Source: Acidimicrobiia bacterium (lineage in GTDB: Bacteria > Actinomycetota > Acidimicrobiia > IMCC26256 > JAOSJM01). Taken from it: 64,000 nt of DNA. Shown here one piece after another: positions 8,626 through 17,797 of this stretch (positions are counted from its first letter, which is position 1; each line of letters starts with the position of its first letter). Both the position numbers and the translations under genes were made by a program. The stretch covers positions 1 to 64,000 of the forward strand of contig JAOSJM010000007.1 in assembly GCA_027494165.1 (NCBI GenBank). The letters run 5' to 3'. Below the pieces are notes generated by a model, which was not told the DNA's origin, did no database searches, and saw nothing but the letters and a program-made list of their open reading frames with translations.

Positions 8626-11113
8626 ATGAAGGTTCTCGAAGGTACAATCCCCCCGGAGAAGCATGGCGTGTTCTCATTTCACTTTCGCCAGATGAAAATC
8701 TAGGCCGGGCCTTTGTATTGGCGCAAGCATTGGCGCGTGAAAATCATGGTCAATTGGTAACGGCCGTTTTCCTCACCAATGAGGATGAGCCAAACCTGAC
8801 CCCTTACCGAGATATTCTGAACCAGGCGGCCGCCGCTTGCCCGGATGATCTTGATATTCACCCCCTCATCATCCAGGCAGATACGCTCAAAAGTGGTTTA
8901 GAGGTCTTGATCCAAAAAGCAGGCATCGACCTGGTGATCGTACGCGCTGACAGCGCTGCCCGCCTTGACTTGTCACATGTGAAATGTGCTGTTGTTGCCT
9001 TTCGTGGGGACCGCGCCGAAATTGAAGGGGAAATAGCCGCCTCGGGCAAAAAAAGTATTCAACGCATCCTGGTACCCACGGCCGGCGGTCCTAACAGCGC
9101 CCATGCCCTCACCTTCTTGCTGCCCCTGACGCCCCAGGTTGAAGTGACCCTTTTGTATGTGGCGGCCGGCATTTCCAATCCAGCCGGGGAGCGCCTGGGG
9201 CAAGATCGGTTGCAGCAGGTGTTGGAATACGTAGACGCCGGCAACCGCATTCAGAGCAAAATTGTTTTTAGCGATTCCATTGCCGACGCCATTGTAACGG
9301 AAGTGAACGACGGTTATGACCTGGTGATGATTGGCGCCAGCCGGGAAAGCTCCCTGGATAAAGTGTTGTTTGGCGATATTCCGGCGGCGGTGGTACGCAC
9401 CAGTAAATGCCCGGTGGCCGTTGTGCGCCAGCCGCAAAAGATAACGGGCGACCTTTCCTGGAAAGTGCGGGAGTGGCTGCCCCGTTTGAGCTTGCAGGAA
9501 CGCACGGAAGCGTATGTGCGCATTCCGGCGCAGTGCCCGGCCTAATATTGATTATTACATGTTGATTTCTTTATCGGCCATGATCGCTTCTCTGGGCCTC
9601 ATTGTAAACAGCGTGGCTGTCGTCATTGGCGCCATGCTGGTGGCGCCGCTGATGTCGCCCATCATTGGCTCAGGCATGGCCATTGTTTTGGGCGACGAAC
9701 GTTTTCTGCGTCGCTCTATTGGGGCGGTGGTGCAGGGGGCGGTGTTGGCGGTGTTGGTGGGTATGATTGCCGGGCTGCTCGGTTTGAATCAGCCGCTGTC
9801 TAACGAGGTCTTGACGCGGACGCAGCCCAGTTTGCTAGACCTGGCGATTGCTTTGTTTTCCGGCCTGGCGGCAGCGTATGCTTTGTGCCGTTCAGATGCG
9901 GCCGGGGCGCTGCCGGGGGTGGCGATTGCCGCTGCCCTGGTGCCGCCGTTGGCAGCGGTGGGCATTACCTTCACTTTTGCTGTGGTGGGACTTTTTCAGA
10001 ATGAATCACAAACGGCCGTTCAAGCGTTCAGCGGCGGTCAGTTTCGCTTATCTTTAGGGGCTTTGCTCTTGTTTACCACCAACTTTGTCGCCATTAGTTC
10101 GGCGGCGGCTTTGATGTTCCTCATATTGGGCTATCGTCCCGGCGCCGCCCGCAAAGACCGTAAACGGGTACAGACCCGCGCCTTTAGAGCCTCTATCGTG
10201 CTGCTCGCGCTCGTTTCTGTGCTGCTGGCAGTGACCACCTATGAACTGGCGAAAGAGCGGCGGCAGTTGGCCCGCATCCGGGAAGTGACGACGCAGCAGG
10301 TGCGTGAAATTGTGAACGGGGAGTTGGATGAGCTAGAGATTGTGAGGTTCCAGGATGGTTTTTTGGAGCTGGATTTGGTGGTACGCGCCGCCAACTCTGT
10401 GCCGTATTTTGTAGTAGAAGCGCTGCAAGAAAGTATTGGCGGCGCCTTGTCGGCTGAGAAAATCATTGATGAAATTGCGCTAACGATGGCGGTGATTCGG
10501 GTGACGGAACTGGATCCGCTGACGCCGCCAACCGCCACTCCCACTCCCACGGCGTCGCCCATACCCTTACTGACGCCGCTGCCTTCCGCCACCTCATCGC
10601 CCACATTACCTCCCACTGATACAGTGGAACCCACCGCCACGCAGACGCCGGCGGCCACGCCAACGCCATCGGCTACGGCCACCCCCCTGCCTACGCCGAC
10701 CTTGACGCCCACGCCTACGCCCACGCCAGTAACGGCCGTTGTCGATTACCCCTATGGCGCTCAACCTGCGCGCCGAACCGGGCGTGACGGGTGAAGTGTT
10801 GGCTCTGCTGGAGGATGACAGTGTGGTGATCCTCCTGGATGAACAGCTTGAAGTAGACGACATCCTCTGGCAGAAAATCGAAGTGGATGGCGTCACGGGC
10901 TGGGTGGCGGCTGCTTATCTCCTCACCAGGCCAGTGAATTCATCGTTTGAAAGAAAAAATGGGTTAAAACATGTTTCCCCTGGGCGTAAAACAAGACGCT
11001 TCAGCATGTTTCTTATCCCAGCCACCGCGTTTAATTGGTGGCGTTCGCAGTCCAAAATTGGAATTGCTGTGGCAACTCAGCCCCGGTTGCTCCAGGCGAG
11101 AAAATCAGTATAA
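8626..11113 (+). CDS. UspA-like / DUF389 membrane / SH3 fusion protein, frameshifted
   Basis: Reading across indels gives one large protein: two UspA-like nucleotide-binding folds ([47 protein letters not shown]) in the first ~275 residues; then a DUF389 (TIGR00341-type) hydrophobic domain with motifs [20 protein letters not shown] and [12 protein letters not shown] and about six membrane segments; a coiled region; a long Thr/Pro linker; and a bacterial SH3 domain ([19 protein letters not shown]). Indels are inferred at the six-C run ~8651-8657 (so ATG 8626 is a guess), at ~9526 and ~10737. The tail after ~10935 looks non-coding, so the true stop is probably earlier. The role of DUF389 is unknown; UspA and SH3 suggest stress- and wall-linked sensing. 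Confidence 0.65.
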
Positions 11114-11114
11114 T
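11087..11114 (+). promoter_or_regulatory. Sigma-70-type promoter for tRNA-Lys
   Basis: TTGCTC (-35) at 11087-11092, a 16-base spacer and a perfect TATAAT (-10) at 11109-11114 place transcription start about seven bases before the tRNA at 11128. Confidence 0.75.
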
Positions 11115-11127
11115 CCTCAATCGTTAT

Positions 11128-11200
11128 GGCCCTGTAGCTCAATTGGCAGAGCAGGCGACTCTTAATCGTCTGGTTAAAGGTTCGAGTCCTTTCAGGGTCA
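11128..11200 (+). tRNA. tRNA-Lys (anticodon CTT)
   Basis: A complete cloverleaf: acceptor GGCCCTG pairs with CAGGGTC (one G-T), D arm GCTC...AGC, anticodon stem GGCGA/TCGTC around loop CTCTTAA (anticodon CTT), and T arm AAAGG-TTCGAGT-CCTTT. The discriminator base is A and there is no encoded CCA directly after it (sequence continues CAGG). Confidence 0.95.
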
Positions 11201-11206
11201 CAGGCC

Positions 11207-11236
11207 AAAACCGTTCAGAAATGGGCGGTTTTTTTG
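11207..11236 (+). terminator. Terminator of the tRNA-Lys transcript
   Basis: AAAACCG, a 12-base loop and CGGTTTTTTT form a short stem with a seven-T tail just after the tRNA. Confidence 0.65.
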
Positions 11237-11337
11237 TATAGCGGTTGTCTAATTTGTAGAACGAAGGTTTGGGCAGGCCCCCTATACGTTTTGTAAATTG
11301 TTTTCAGGCGATTTGAGAAACGGTGTAACGGTGTACC

Positions 11338-11369
11338 AAAAAAGCCGCCCTCGTAAGAGGACGGCTTTT
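11338..11369. terminator. Strong bidirectional terminator
   Basis: An A-run, a GCCG(C/T)CCTC stem, a short GTAA loop, the GAGGACGGC complement and TTTT form a near-perfect hairpin. It could end transcription from the tRNA side and from the minus-strand SIMPL gene (stop at 11497). The 11370-11496 gap has only AT-rich imperfect repeats (GAGATTAGA-like). Confidence 0.75.
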
Positions 11370-11496
11370 GCGTTTTCGCCAGGGGCATCCAGGAATGAAA
11401 ATTACTTAACTCTGAGATTAGAAATTAGGAGATTAGATACTCGACCAATTTCTAATTTTTTATCTCTCGTGAGTTGTTTGATCCGCGTTCCAGGGG

Positions 11497-12237
11497 CTAC
11501 TGAATGCCAAATGTGACCTGAATTTGTAACTGATAGCTCAGTTGGCCGGGTGAGACGCCTGGGCCGGCGGGGGATTCAGCCATCGCCATGCCGCCGCCAT
11601 ACCCCATGGGCATGACCGGCTGACCCACCACCTCGCTGATGATGGTGATATCTCCCAGACCCACGCCAGCTAACTCGGCCAGGGACTCGGCGCGGACGCG
11701 AGCATCGGCCATGGCCGCCGCCCGTGCTTCTTCTTGCAGCGCCGCCGGATCAGCCACGCTGAAGCTGATGCCGTAGATGGAGTTTGCTCCGGCTTCGGTG
11801 ACGGCCGCCAGCACGTCGCTGACCTGGTTGATGTCCCGAATCGTGACGTTCACCTGGTTGTTGACGCGGTAGCCAGCAATGCCTTCGGGGCCATTGTCCC
11901 CATAGATTTGTTCAGCCCACAAGCTGTAGTTGGTGGTTTGAATATCTTCCGGGGCAATGCCTTGTGCGCTCAGGGCAGTCATGATTTGTTGCAAGGTGGC
12001 CTCGTTTTGACTGGTGACTTCGCTGACCGTATCGGCAAAGGTCTCGACGCCAACCTGCACTTCGGCCCGGTCTGGCGCGCCAAACGCTTCGCCCTGGCCG
12101 ACGACGGTGATGCCTCCGGCAGCCAGCGGCGCCTGGGCGGCGGTAGCGGTATTGGTGGCAGGGTTGCAGGCGATGAGAACGGCCGTTAACGCCACCAAGA
12201 TAAGAACAGAAATAGTTGTTTTTGTTTTTGACATCAT
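11497..12237 (-). CDS. SIMPL-domain (DUF541) lipoprotein
   Basis: Intact, about 246 residues. The start ATG at 12237 is preceded by AAGGAGATAAA; a second ATG follows directly. The N-terminus is a lipoprotein signal ending LIACNP. The body is the SIMPL/DUF541 fold: ITVVGQGEAFGAPDRAEV, GVETFADTVSEVTSQNEAT, GIAPEDIQTTNYSL, IYGISFSVADPAALQEEARAAA, DARVRAESLAELAGV. Related proteins (E. coli YggE) are linked with oxidative-stress defence and form outward-facing oligomers; the biochemical activity is not known. It stands alone on the minus strand and is separated from aroK by a long inverted repeat. Confidence 0.85.
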   Translation of the reverse strand: MMSKTKTTISVLILVALTAVLIACNPATNTATAAQAPLAAGGITVVGQGEAFGAPDRAEVQVGVETFADTVSEVTSQNEATLQQIMTALSAQGIAPEDIQTTNYSLWAEQIYGDNGPEGIAGYRVNNQVNVTIRDINQVSDVLAAVTEAGANSIYGISFSVADPAALQEEARAAAMADARVRAESLAELAGVGLGDITIISEVVGQPVMPMGYGGGMAMAESPAGPGVSPGQLSYQLQIQVTFGIQ

Positions 12238-12328
12238 TTTATCTCCTTGCTTATCAGCAAAAATTTCCGCGTTTGCGGGTGTACATGTATAGAACGGTGG
12301 CGTGATGGATTTTGTTCCGTGAAGTTTT

Positions 12329-12387
12329 AAAGTGACAAAGTTGCAGGGTGGCAAGGTTATCTTGCTACTCTGCCACCTTGTCACTTT
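12329..12387. repeat. 27-bp-arm imperfect inverted repeat (hairpin) next to aroK
   Basis: Arms 12329-12355 and 12361-12387 match in 23 of 27 positions with a 5-base loop (GTTAT). The outer ends are AAAGTGACAA / TTGTCACTTT. It lies in the divergent gap between the SIMPL gene and aroK and ends 18 bases before the aroK ATG. It is too long for a simple operator; it may be a MITE-like or structured-RNA element. Confidence 0.75.
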
Positions 12388-12405
12388 ATGGCTATAATCT
12401 GCATT

Positions 12406-12918
12406 ATGAAACGAGCAAATATTGTTCTCACCGGTTTTATGGGTACGGGCAAGTCAACGGTTGGCCGGCTGCTGGCTGAACAGTTGGGGTATGGCTTTGT
12501 GGATACGGATGAGTGGATTGAAAGGGGAAGACGGCCGTTCTATCGCCGATATTTTTTCGTGAAGATGGGGAAGACGCCTTCCGTCAATTAGAGCGCACTG
12601 CTTCGCTTACGATAGCCAAACTAGAGGGCACAGTGATTGCTACCGGCGGCCGTTTGATGCTGGATGAGGGTAATGCAGCGGCCTTGATGGCAAACGGCCG
12701 TGTCTTTTGCCTGACGGCTGAGCCGGAGGAGATTGTGGCGCGGGTGCGAGAAGGGGGAGAAACGGCCGTTGCTCAATACGCCCAATCCCGCCGCCAGAAT
12801 CCAGGCATTACTGGACCAGCGCCGCGACGCCTACGGCCGTTTTCCCCAAATCGATACCACCGGCAAAACAGTGGAGCAGGTGGCGCAAGAAATTACGAAC
12901 GTAGTGCGCAGTGGATAG
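12406..12918 (+). CDS. aroK: Shikimate kinase, frameshifted
   Basis: Phosphorylates shikimate at the 3-OH with ATP (chorismate pathway). ATG at 12406 gives [20 protein letters not shown] with the Walker [10 protein letters not shown], then [10 protein letters not shown], the DxD shikimate/Mg site. After an indel near 12530, at ACGGCCGT, it continues [25 protein letters not shown] (the GG substrate loop) and [17 protein letters not shown]. After another near 12750 comes [14 protein letters not shown], the lid Arg, then [15 protein letters not shown] and the stop at 12916-12918. Joined length of about 170 residues is normal. First gene of an aroK-aroB-aroQ cluster. Confidence 0.9.
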
Positions 12919-12968
12919 CGTATATGGTTTTTCACGCGCTACGCAGTGTGGTTTCAAAAAGGAAGCAG

Positions 12969-14049
12969 ATGAAAGCTCAATACCAAACTTTACCAGTGAC
13001 CCATCCTACTGGAGCGTATAACGTCATTGTTGGCCAGAATTTGCTGACAAATTTGTTGGAATTGGCCCACATTGATGGCCCGTTTATCGTCGTCACGGAT
13101 ACGAATGTGGGGCCGCTCCATGCGCATAAAATTGAGGGAGCGCTGGCGGTGGTGACTGTGCCGGCCGGTGAAGAAAACAAAACGCTGGACGCCGTGCGCC
13201 ACATCTACGACCAACTATTTGCCGCCGGACTGGATCGCAAAGGCACATTGGTGGCGCTGGGCGGCGGCGTGGTGGGAGACATGACCGGGTTTGTGGCTGC
13301 CAGCTACATGCGCGGCGTTGACTTTGTGCAATGCCCGACCACGCTGCTGGCCATGGTCGATGCCAGCGTAGGCGGCAAGACAGGGGTCGATATGCCCCAG
13401 GGTAAGAATCTCATCGGCGCGTTTCAAACAGCCAACGGCCGTTCTCGCCGACCTGGCCACGTTGCAAACCTTGCCGCCAGCCGAATTCGCCTCTGGTATG
13501 GCTGAAGTGGTCAAACACGGTCTCCTGGCGAACGAAGCATTGTTAGAGAGAGTAGAGAATGGCGATTGGAGATTGCGTCCTGACAACCAATCTCTCCTCT
13601 CTAATCTCCACGCTCTCGTCACCGACGCCATCCAGGTCAAACGAGATGTGGTGCAACAAGACCCCTTCGAGCAGGGCATTCGCGCCACCCTGAACCTGGG
13701 CCATACTTTTGGTCATGCGGTGGAGCAGGTGAGCGGCTACACGGTGCGGCATGGGGAAGGGGTGGCCATGGGGTTGGTGGCGGCGGCCAATTTGTCGGCG
13801 CGGCTGGAGGCGTGTGATCCGGCGCTGCAAGGGCGCATTGAGCAGGTTTTAGAGAATGTTGGCCTGCCCACGCGCCTCCCCCTCTCACTTAGACCCTGAG
13901 AAAGCTCGTATCATTCCATGGGCAGCGACAAGAAGAAGGCGGCGGGCGTGATGCGCTTCGTGCTCATTCATGATGTGGGACAGGCGTTTGTGCGTAGTAA
14001 TGTGGCTAAAGAAGATGTGCTGGCGGCGATAACGGCCGTTCAAGAATAG
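12969..14049 (+). CDS. aroB: 3-dehydroquinate synthase, frameshifted
   Basis: Converts DAHP to 3-dehydroquinate using NAD and a divalent metal. ATG at 12969. Visible: [19 protein letters not shown] (NAD-binding), [27 protein letters not shown], then after an indel near 13440 [13 protein letters not shown], and the metal-ligand region [12 protein letters not shown] and [17 protein letters not shown] third piece ([21 protein letters not shown], to the stop at 14047-14049) is the proper C-terminus, reached by another frame change at ~13880-13920. About 360 residues. It sits 50 bp behind aroK and just before the hairpin repeat at 14055. Confidence 0.92.
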
Positions 14050-14054
14050 CCTGA

Positions 14055-14101
14055 GAGCGCGGACAGCTTGTCCGCTTTTTGCGGACAAGCTGTCCGCGCT
14101 C
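14055..14101. repeat. Perfect 21-bp-arm hairpin of the GCGGACAAGCTGTCCGC family
   Basis: Arms 14055-14075 and 14081-14101 are perfect reverse complements around a TTTTT loop. The right arm plus CCCA is identical to the second palindrome of the array at 4981-5201. It separates aroB from aroQ and could reduce or shape read-through between them. Confidence 0.9.
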
Positions 14102-14119
14102 CCAGGTATGGAGAGTAGC

Positions 14120-14560
14120 ATGACAAACATTTTAGTGTTACACGGCCCCAATTTGAACCTGTTAGGCGTCCGTCAGCCAGAGGTATATGGCAAAATGACG
14201 CTGGACGATATCAATCAGGAGCTAACCAAATTTACCAAACAGCAAAAGGTGGAACTACGTATTCAACAATCCAATCATGAAGGAGATTTGATTGACGCCA
14301 TCCACGTGGGCAGAAATTGGGCGGATGGCCTGCTCATCAATCCGGGCGCGTTTACCCATACCAGCTATGCTTTGCGGGACGCCATTGCCTCAGTGGCGCT
14401 GCCCACCGTGGAAGCGCACCTGAGCAATATCCATGCCCGAGAAGCATTTCGGCGTCATTCTGTGATTGCCCCGGTATGTGTGGGGCAAATTTGCGGTTTT
14501 GGCTGGCGTAGTTATGTGTGGGGATTGCAGGCGCTTTTACAGCATTTAGCAGACGGTTAA
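14120..14560 (+). CDS. aroQ: Type II 3-dehydroquinate dehydratase
   Basis: Intact, 146 residues. Dehydrates 3-dehydroquinate to 3-dehydroshikimate by the trans (type II, dodecameric) mechanism. ATG at 14120 is preceded by GGAGAG. Family motifs in order: [21 protein letters not shown] (first 17 residues hold the active-site Asn and Arg, catalytic Tyr in VYG), [50 protein letters not shown] with the catalytic His, and a C-terminal [18 protein letters not shown]. Third gene of the shikimate cluster; terminators follow. Confidence 0.95.
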   Translation: MTNILVLHGPNLNLLGVRQPEVYGKMTLDDINQELTKFTKQQKVELRIQQSNHEGDLIDAIHVGRNWADGLLINPGAFTHTSYALRDAIASVALPTVEAHLSNIHAREAFRRHSVIAPVCVGQICGFGWRSYVWGLQALLQHLADG

Positions 14561-14618
14561 AGCCAAGAAGTTCAACTTTTTGAAAAGGTGAGCTTCTTCC
14601 CGCCCGTTAAAACAAAAA

Positions 14619-14645
14619 AAGAGCCTACCAATTGGTGAGGCTCTT
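14619..14645 (+). terminator. Terminator after aroQ
   Basis: AAGAGCCT(A)CC / GG(TG)AGGCTCTT hairpin after an A run, followed by CCTTT. A weaker hairpin (AAGAAG...CTTCTT) lies at ~14563-14599. Confidence 0.7.
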
Positions 14646-15063
14646 CCTTTGTTGATGGGGCGCTTAACAATAGTTTGATGGGGTGTGATGCGGCGGCAAT
14701 GAAGCTTCAATGGTCGCGGCGATGAATCGGCAATGGGGCGTCTATGAGGCTGTGATGCGGCAACGTTGCGGCTGTGATGTGGCAGCGATGAGGCGTCGAT
14801 GCGGCTTCGGTGTTGGTGTATTGCAGGAACGGCGGGGAGGGCAAAGTGTCTGTGTGGCTGTGATGAGGCGTCCATGTTGTCAGGTTGTTTGCGGCGATGT
14901 CCCCTGTGTTCCCATACTGTGTAGCGCCACCCTCTATTTGGTTGTGCCCTATTTATAGTAGATTAAGATTACGAAGTTTGTTTTAAAACGAAAAAAACCA
15001 TTGTCCTAGCAGCGAGGTACTGGAGGGACTAAAACGCCATAGTTGCGTTACAATCCTGCGGGT
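14646..15063. other. Gene-free stretch with degenerate GATGCGGC/ATGAGGCGTC repeats
   Basis: About 400 bases with no supportable gene. From ~14690 to 14880 short words such as GATGCGGC, GCGATGA and ATGAGGCGTC recur at irregular spacing, so open frames here are low-complexity artefacts. The AT-rich part at ~14950-15000 probably holds the promoter of the next gene, but I see no convincing -35/-10 pair. Confidence 0.6.
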
Positions 15064-17797
15064 ATGCAATTGATGAAGAAGTTGTTTAACGGTTTTACGC
15101 CTTATACCGGGTGGCTGCCTGATGGTTTGGCGGTGGCTGCGCTGTGGCTGCTCTGTGTTATCTTTTTAGCGCCCGCTTTTTTTGCCGGGCAGGGTGCTGC
15201 TGCCGCTTGATATTGTGGTGGAGGGGATGCCGCCCTGGCAGGAAGTTGGACAGGTGGTTGATTTACATAATCCTATTTTGGAGGATGCGGTTTATTATAT
15301 TTTTCCGGTCAAACAATGGACGGCCGAGGTGGTACGGCAGGGGAGCTTGCCTTTATGGAACCCGTATGTGTTTACAGGCTATCCGGCTATTTATGATACC
15401 CAGGCGGGCTTATTTTACCCGTTTTCACTTTTGTATTATTTACTGCCGGCGGCAACGGCCGTTGATCTGACAATTTTGCTGCAAATGATGGCCGGAACCT
15501 TGTTCATGTATCTTTACTTGCGCCAGATTCGGCTGCGGCGGTTGGCGGCTGTTGTGGGCGGCGTCTTGTTCATCTTCAACGGGCTGATGGTGGTGTGGCT
15601 GGAATGGCAGGTGGTTCATGCGGCCGTTATCTGGCTGCCTTTGCTGCTGGTTTTGGTGGAGCGCACGGTGCAGGCTGCGGCTGAAAACAGGGAAAATCCC
15701 TGGGTGTATGCGGCCGGGGCGGGGGTGGTATTGGCCTTGCCCTGGCTGGGCGGTCATTGGAATTGGACCTTGTATATGAGCGTAACGGCCGTTGCGTATT
15801 TGCTGTGGCGGCTGCTGATTTTGGGGCGCAGTCAATGGAAAAAGATGGTGGGCATAATTGGCGTTGTCCTGGGGGTGGGGGTGGGGCTTTCTTTGATTCA
15901 AGTGCTGCCCGCCTTTGCTTTTCTCAGCCAGAGTCACCGGCAGCCATTGTCTTGGGCAGAGGTCAAACAGTTTGGCCTGCTCAACCGGCTGGTGGTGGTG
16001 ACGCTGCCTGATTTTTTTGGCTCGCCGCTGGCTGGAAACTGGTGGGGTGTGGATAACTACAATGAAACCACGATTTACATGGGCGTTATGGCGCTGCTGC
16101 TGGCGGGCATGGCGCTTTGGCTGCGCCGGGATCGTCTGGCAGCTTTTTTGGGGCGTGTGGGGCGGGCTGGGTTTGTTGCTGGCTTTGGGAGCGCCGTTTT
16201 ATGGGGTGTTGTATGTGCTGCCGGTGTTCAATGGCTTGCTGCCCAGTCGAGCCGGGGTACTGGTGGTGGTGTGTACGGCCGTTTTAGCAGCGATGGGCGT
16301 GGAAGCATTATCAGGGGCGTCGTTTCGGGCGCGGGCTGGCCGGGTAGTGGCGGGAATTGGCGGTATGTTGGTGGGGATAACGGCCGTTTACCTGTTTTAC
16401 TATCGTGGGCAAGTTGACCTGGCTACCTTGCGGCCGTCTCTTTTTATATTTTTGGCGTTTTTGCTGGCAGGCTATGGGGTGATTGGCCTGCGTCTGGCCG
16501 GACGGGTGTCTGCGGGGTGGTTTGGGCTGATTGTGCTGGCGCTTATCATCAGCGATTTGTTTTTATTTGGCGCTGATTACAACACGGTCTCCACGACAGA
16601 TGCTCTTTTCCCGCCCACAGAAACGGACGCATTTTTACAGAACGCGACTGCTCCGTTGCGCATCGTCACGCCAGCGCAGGGCGTGGCCTACCGGCCCAAT
16701 ACCTCCCTTGTCCCCCGCATAGCCAACCTGAGCGGGTATGGCCCTGGCATTCCCCAACGGCTTGTCGATTATATGAACTTGGCGGAGGGTGGGGAGGCGG
16801 TGCGTTTTAACCGGGTGCTGCTGCCGCAGTCTGCGGTGGATTCTCCTTTGCTGGATGCGCTGGGCGTGGGTTATGTGGTGACGATAGATGAGAAATGGGG
16901 CGAAACGGCCGTTCCCGCTCTGGCGCAAAATGACATTCAAACCTGGTCGCCGCTGACAAATGATAAAAGACAGGCGCCGCTAGTCGTGGGCGAGGTGGGT
17001 TTGCAGCGTGTGGATGTGGCCTTGAAGGTGGTGGAACCGGGCGAAGGCGGCGTCACCCTGCGCATTTTTACGGCAGATGGCGCTCAAGAATTGGCCCATT
17101 CAGAACTAGATACCACCGCTTTAGCTGAGGAGACAGCCTGGGCTAGCTTCTATTTTTCAATATTCCCACCAGCGTGGGGAGATTCATTTTGCTGGAACTG
17201 GAACATACGGGTGAAGGGCAAGTGGCTGTGGGCGAAACGGCCGGGTCGCAAGCAGTTTATCAGGCTTATGTGATGCCTCGCCCCAATCTGCGGCATGAGG
17301 CCGGTAAAACCAAAGTGTATCAACGGGAAAATGCCAGCCCGCGAGCCTATGCGGTTCCGGCAGCGGTGTTGGCCGCCAGTCAGTCAGAGGCGTTGGCGTT
17401 GGTGGCTGCTAACGCAGACAACCTGGATCGGGTGGTGGTACTAGAAACGGCGGGCAAGCCATCGCCGGCAGCAGGAAATATGGCTGATGAAGCCGGGAAA
17501 GTGATGATCACCACCTATGCCTTGAACGAGGTGACACTGAGGGCTGAAATGCCGCAGGCGGGTTTTGTGGTGCTGGCAGATTTGTATGATGCCGGTTGGC
17601 AGGCGGCGGTGGACGGGCAGCCGGTTCCAATTTACCAGGCGAATACAGTTTCACGGGCTGTGGCTGTACCGGCCGGGACGCATGACATCCGGTTTGTTTA
17701 CCGGCCGCTGCCGTTTTATGCGGGAGCGTTGGTATCGGGCGTGGTCTTGTTGGCGGTGATTTTGTTTTGGGGATGGACGTGGAGGCGGCGCAGTTAA
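15064..17797 (+). CDS. YfhO-family polytopic membrane protein, frameshifted
   Basis: A large GT-C-like membrane protein of about 910 residues. Start MQLMKKLFNG at 15064, first membrane segment, frame change at the T run ~15175-15183, then ILEDAVYYIFPVKQWTAEVV and GSLPLWNPYVFTGYPAIYDTQ, the classic YfhO/GT-C loop (lipid-donor side). About ten hydrophobic segments follow (for example LLILGRSQWKKMVGIIGVVL, FLSQSHRQPLSWAE). Frame changes near 16140-16190 and 17165. The soluble C-terminal domain ends LADLYDAGWQAAVDGQPVPI and AGTHDIRFVYRPLPFYAG plus a last helix, all typical of YfhO. Some YfhO proteins add sugars to wall polymers; the substrate here is unknown. The next gene starts one base after its stop. 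Confidence 0.75.

Noticed and set aside
10500..10735. Thr/Pro-rich stretch as a possible antifreeze- or adhesin-like repeat protein
   Set aside because: It is a linker between the DUF389 and SH3 parts of one protein; such linkers are common in this lineage, for example also at ~21,330 in the beta-propeller gene.
11035..11241. Reading frame across the tRNA-Lys gene
   Set aside because: It overlaps the promoter, the whole cloverleaf and the terminator; the tRNA is the real feature.
14710..14958. 82-codon frame in the gap after aroQ
   Set aside because: Composed of repeated GATGCGGC/ATGAGGCG words with no ribosome-binding site or domain; low-complexity DNA.
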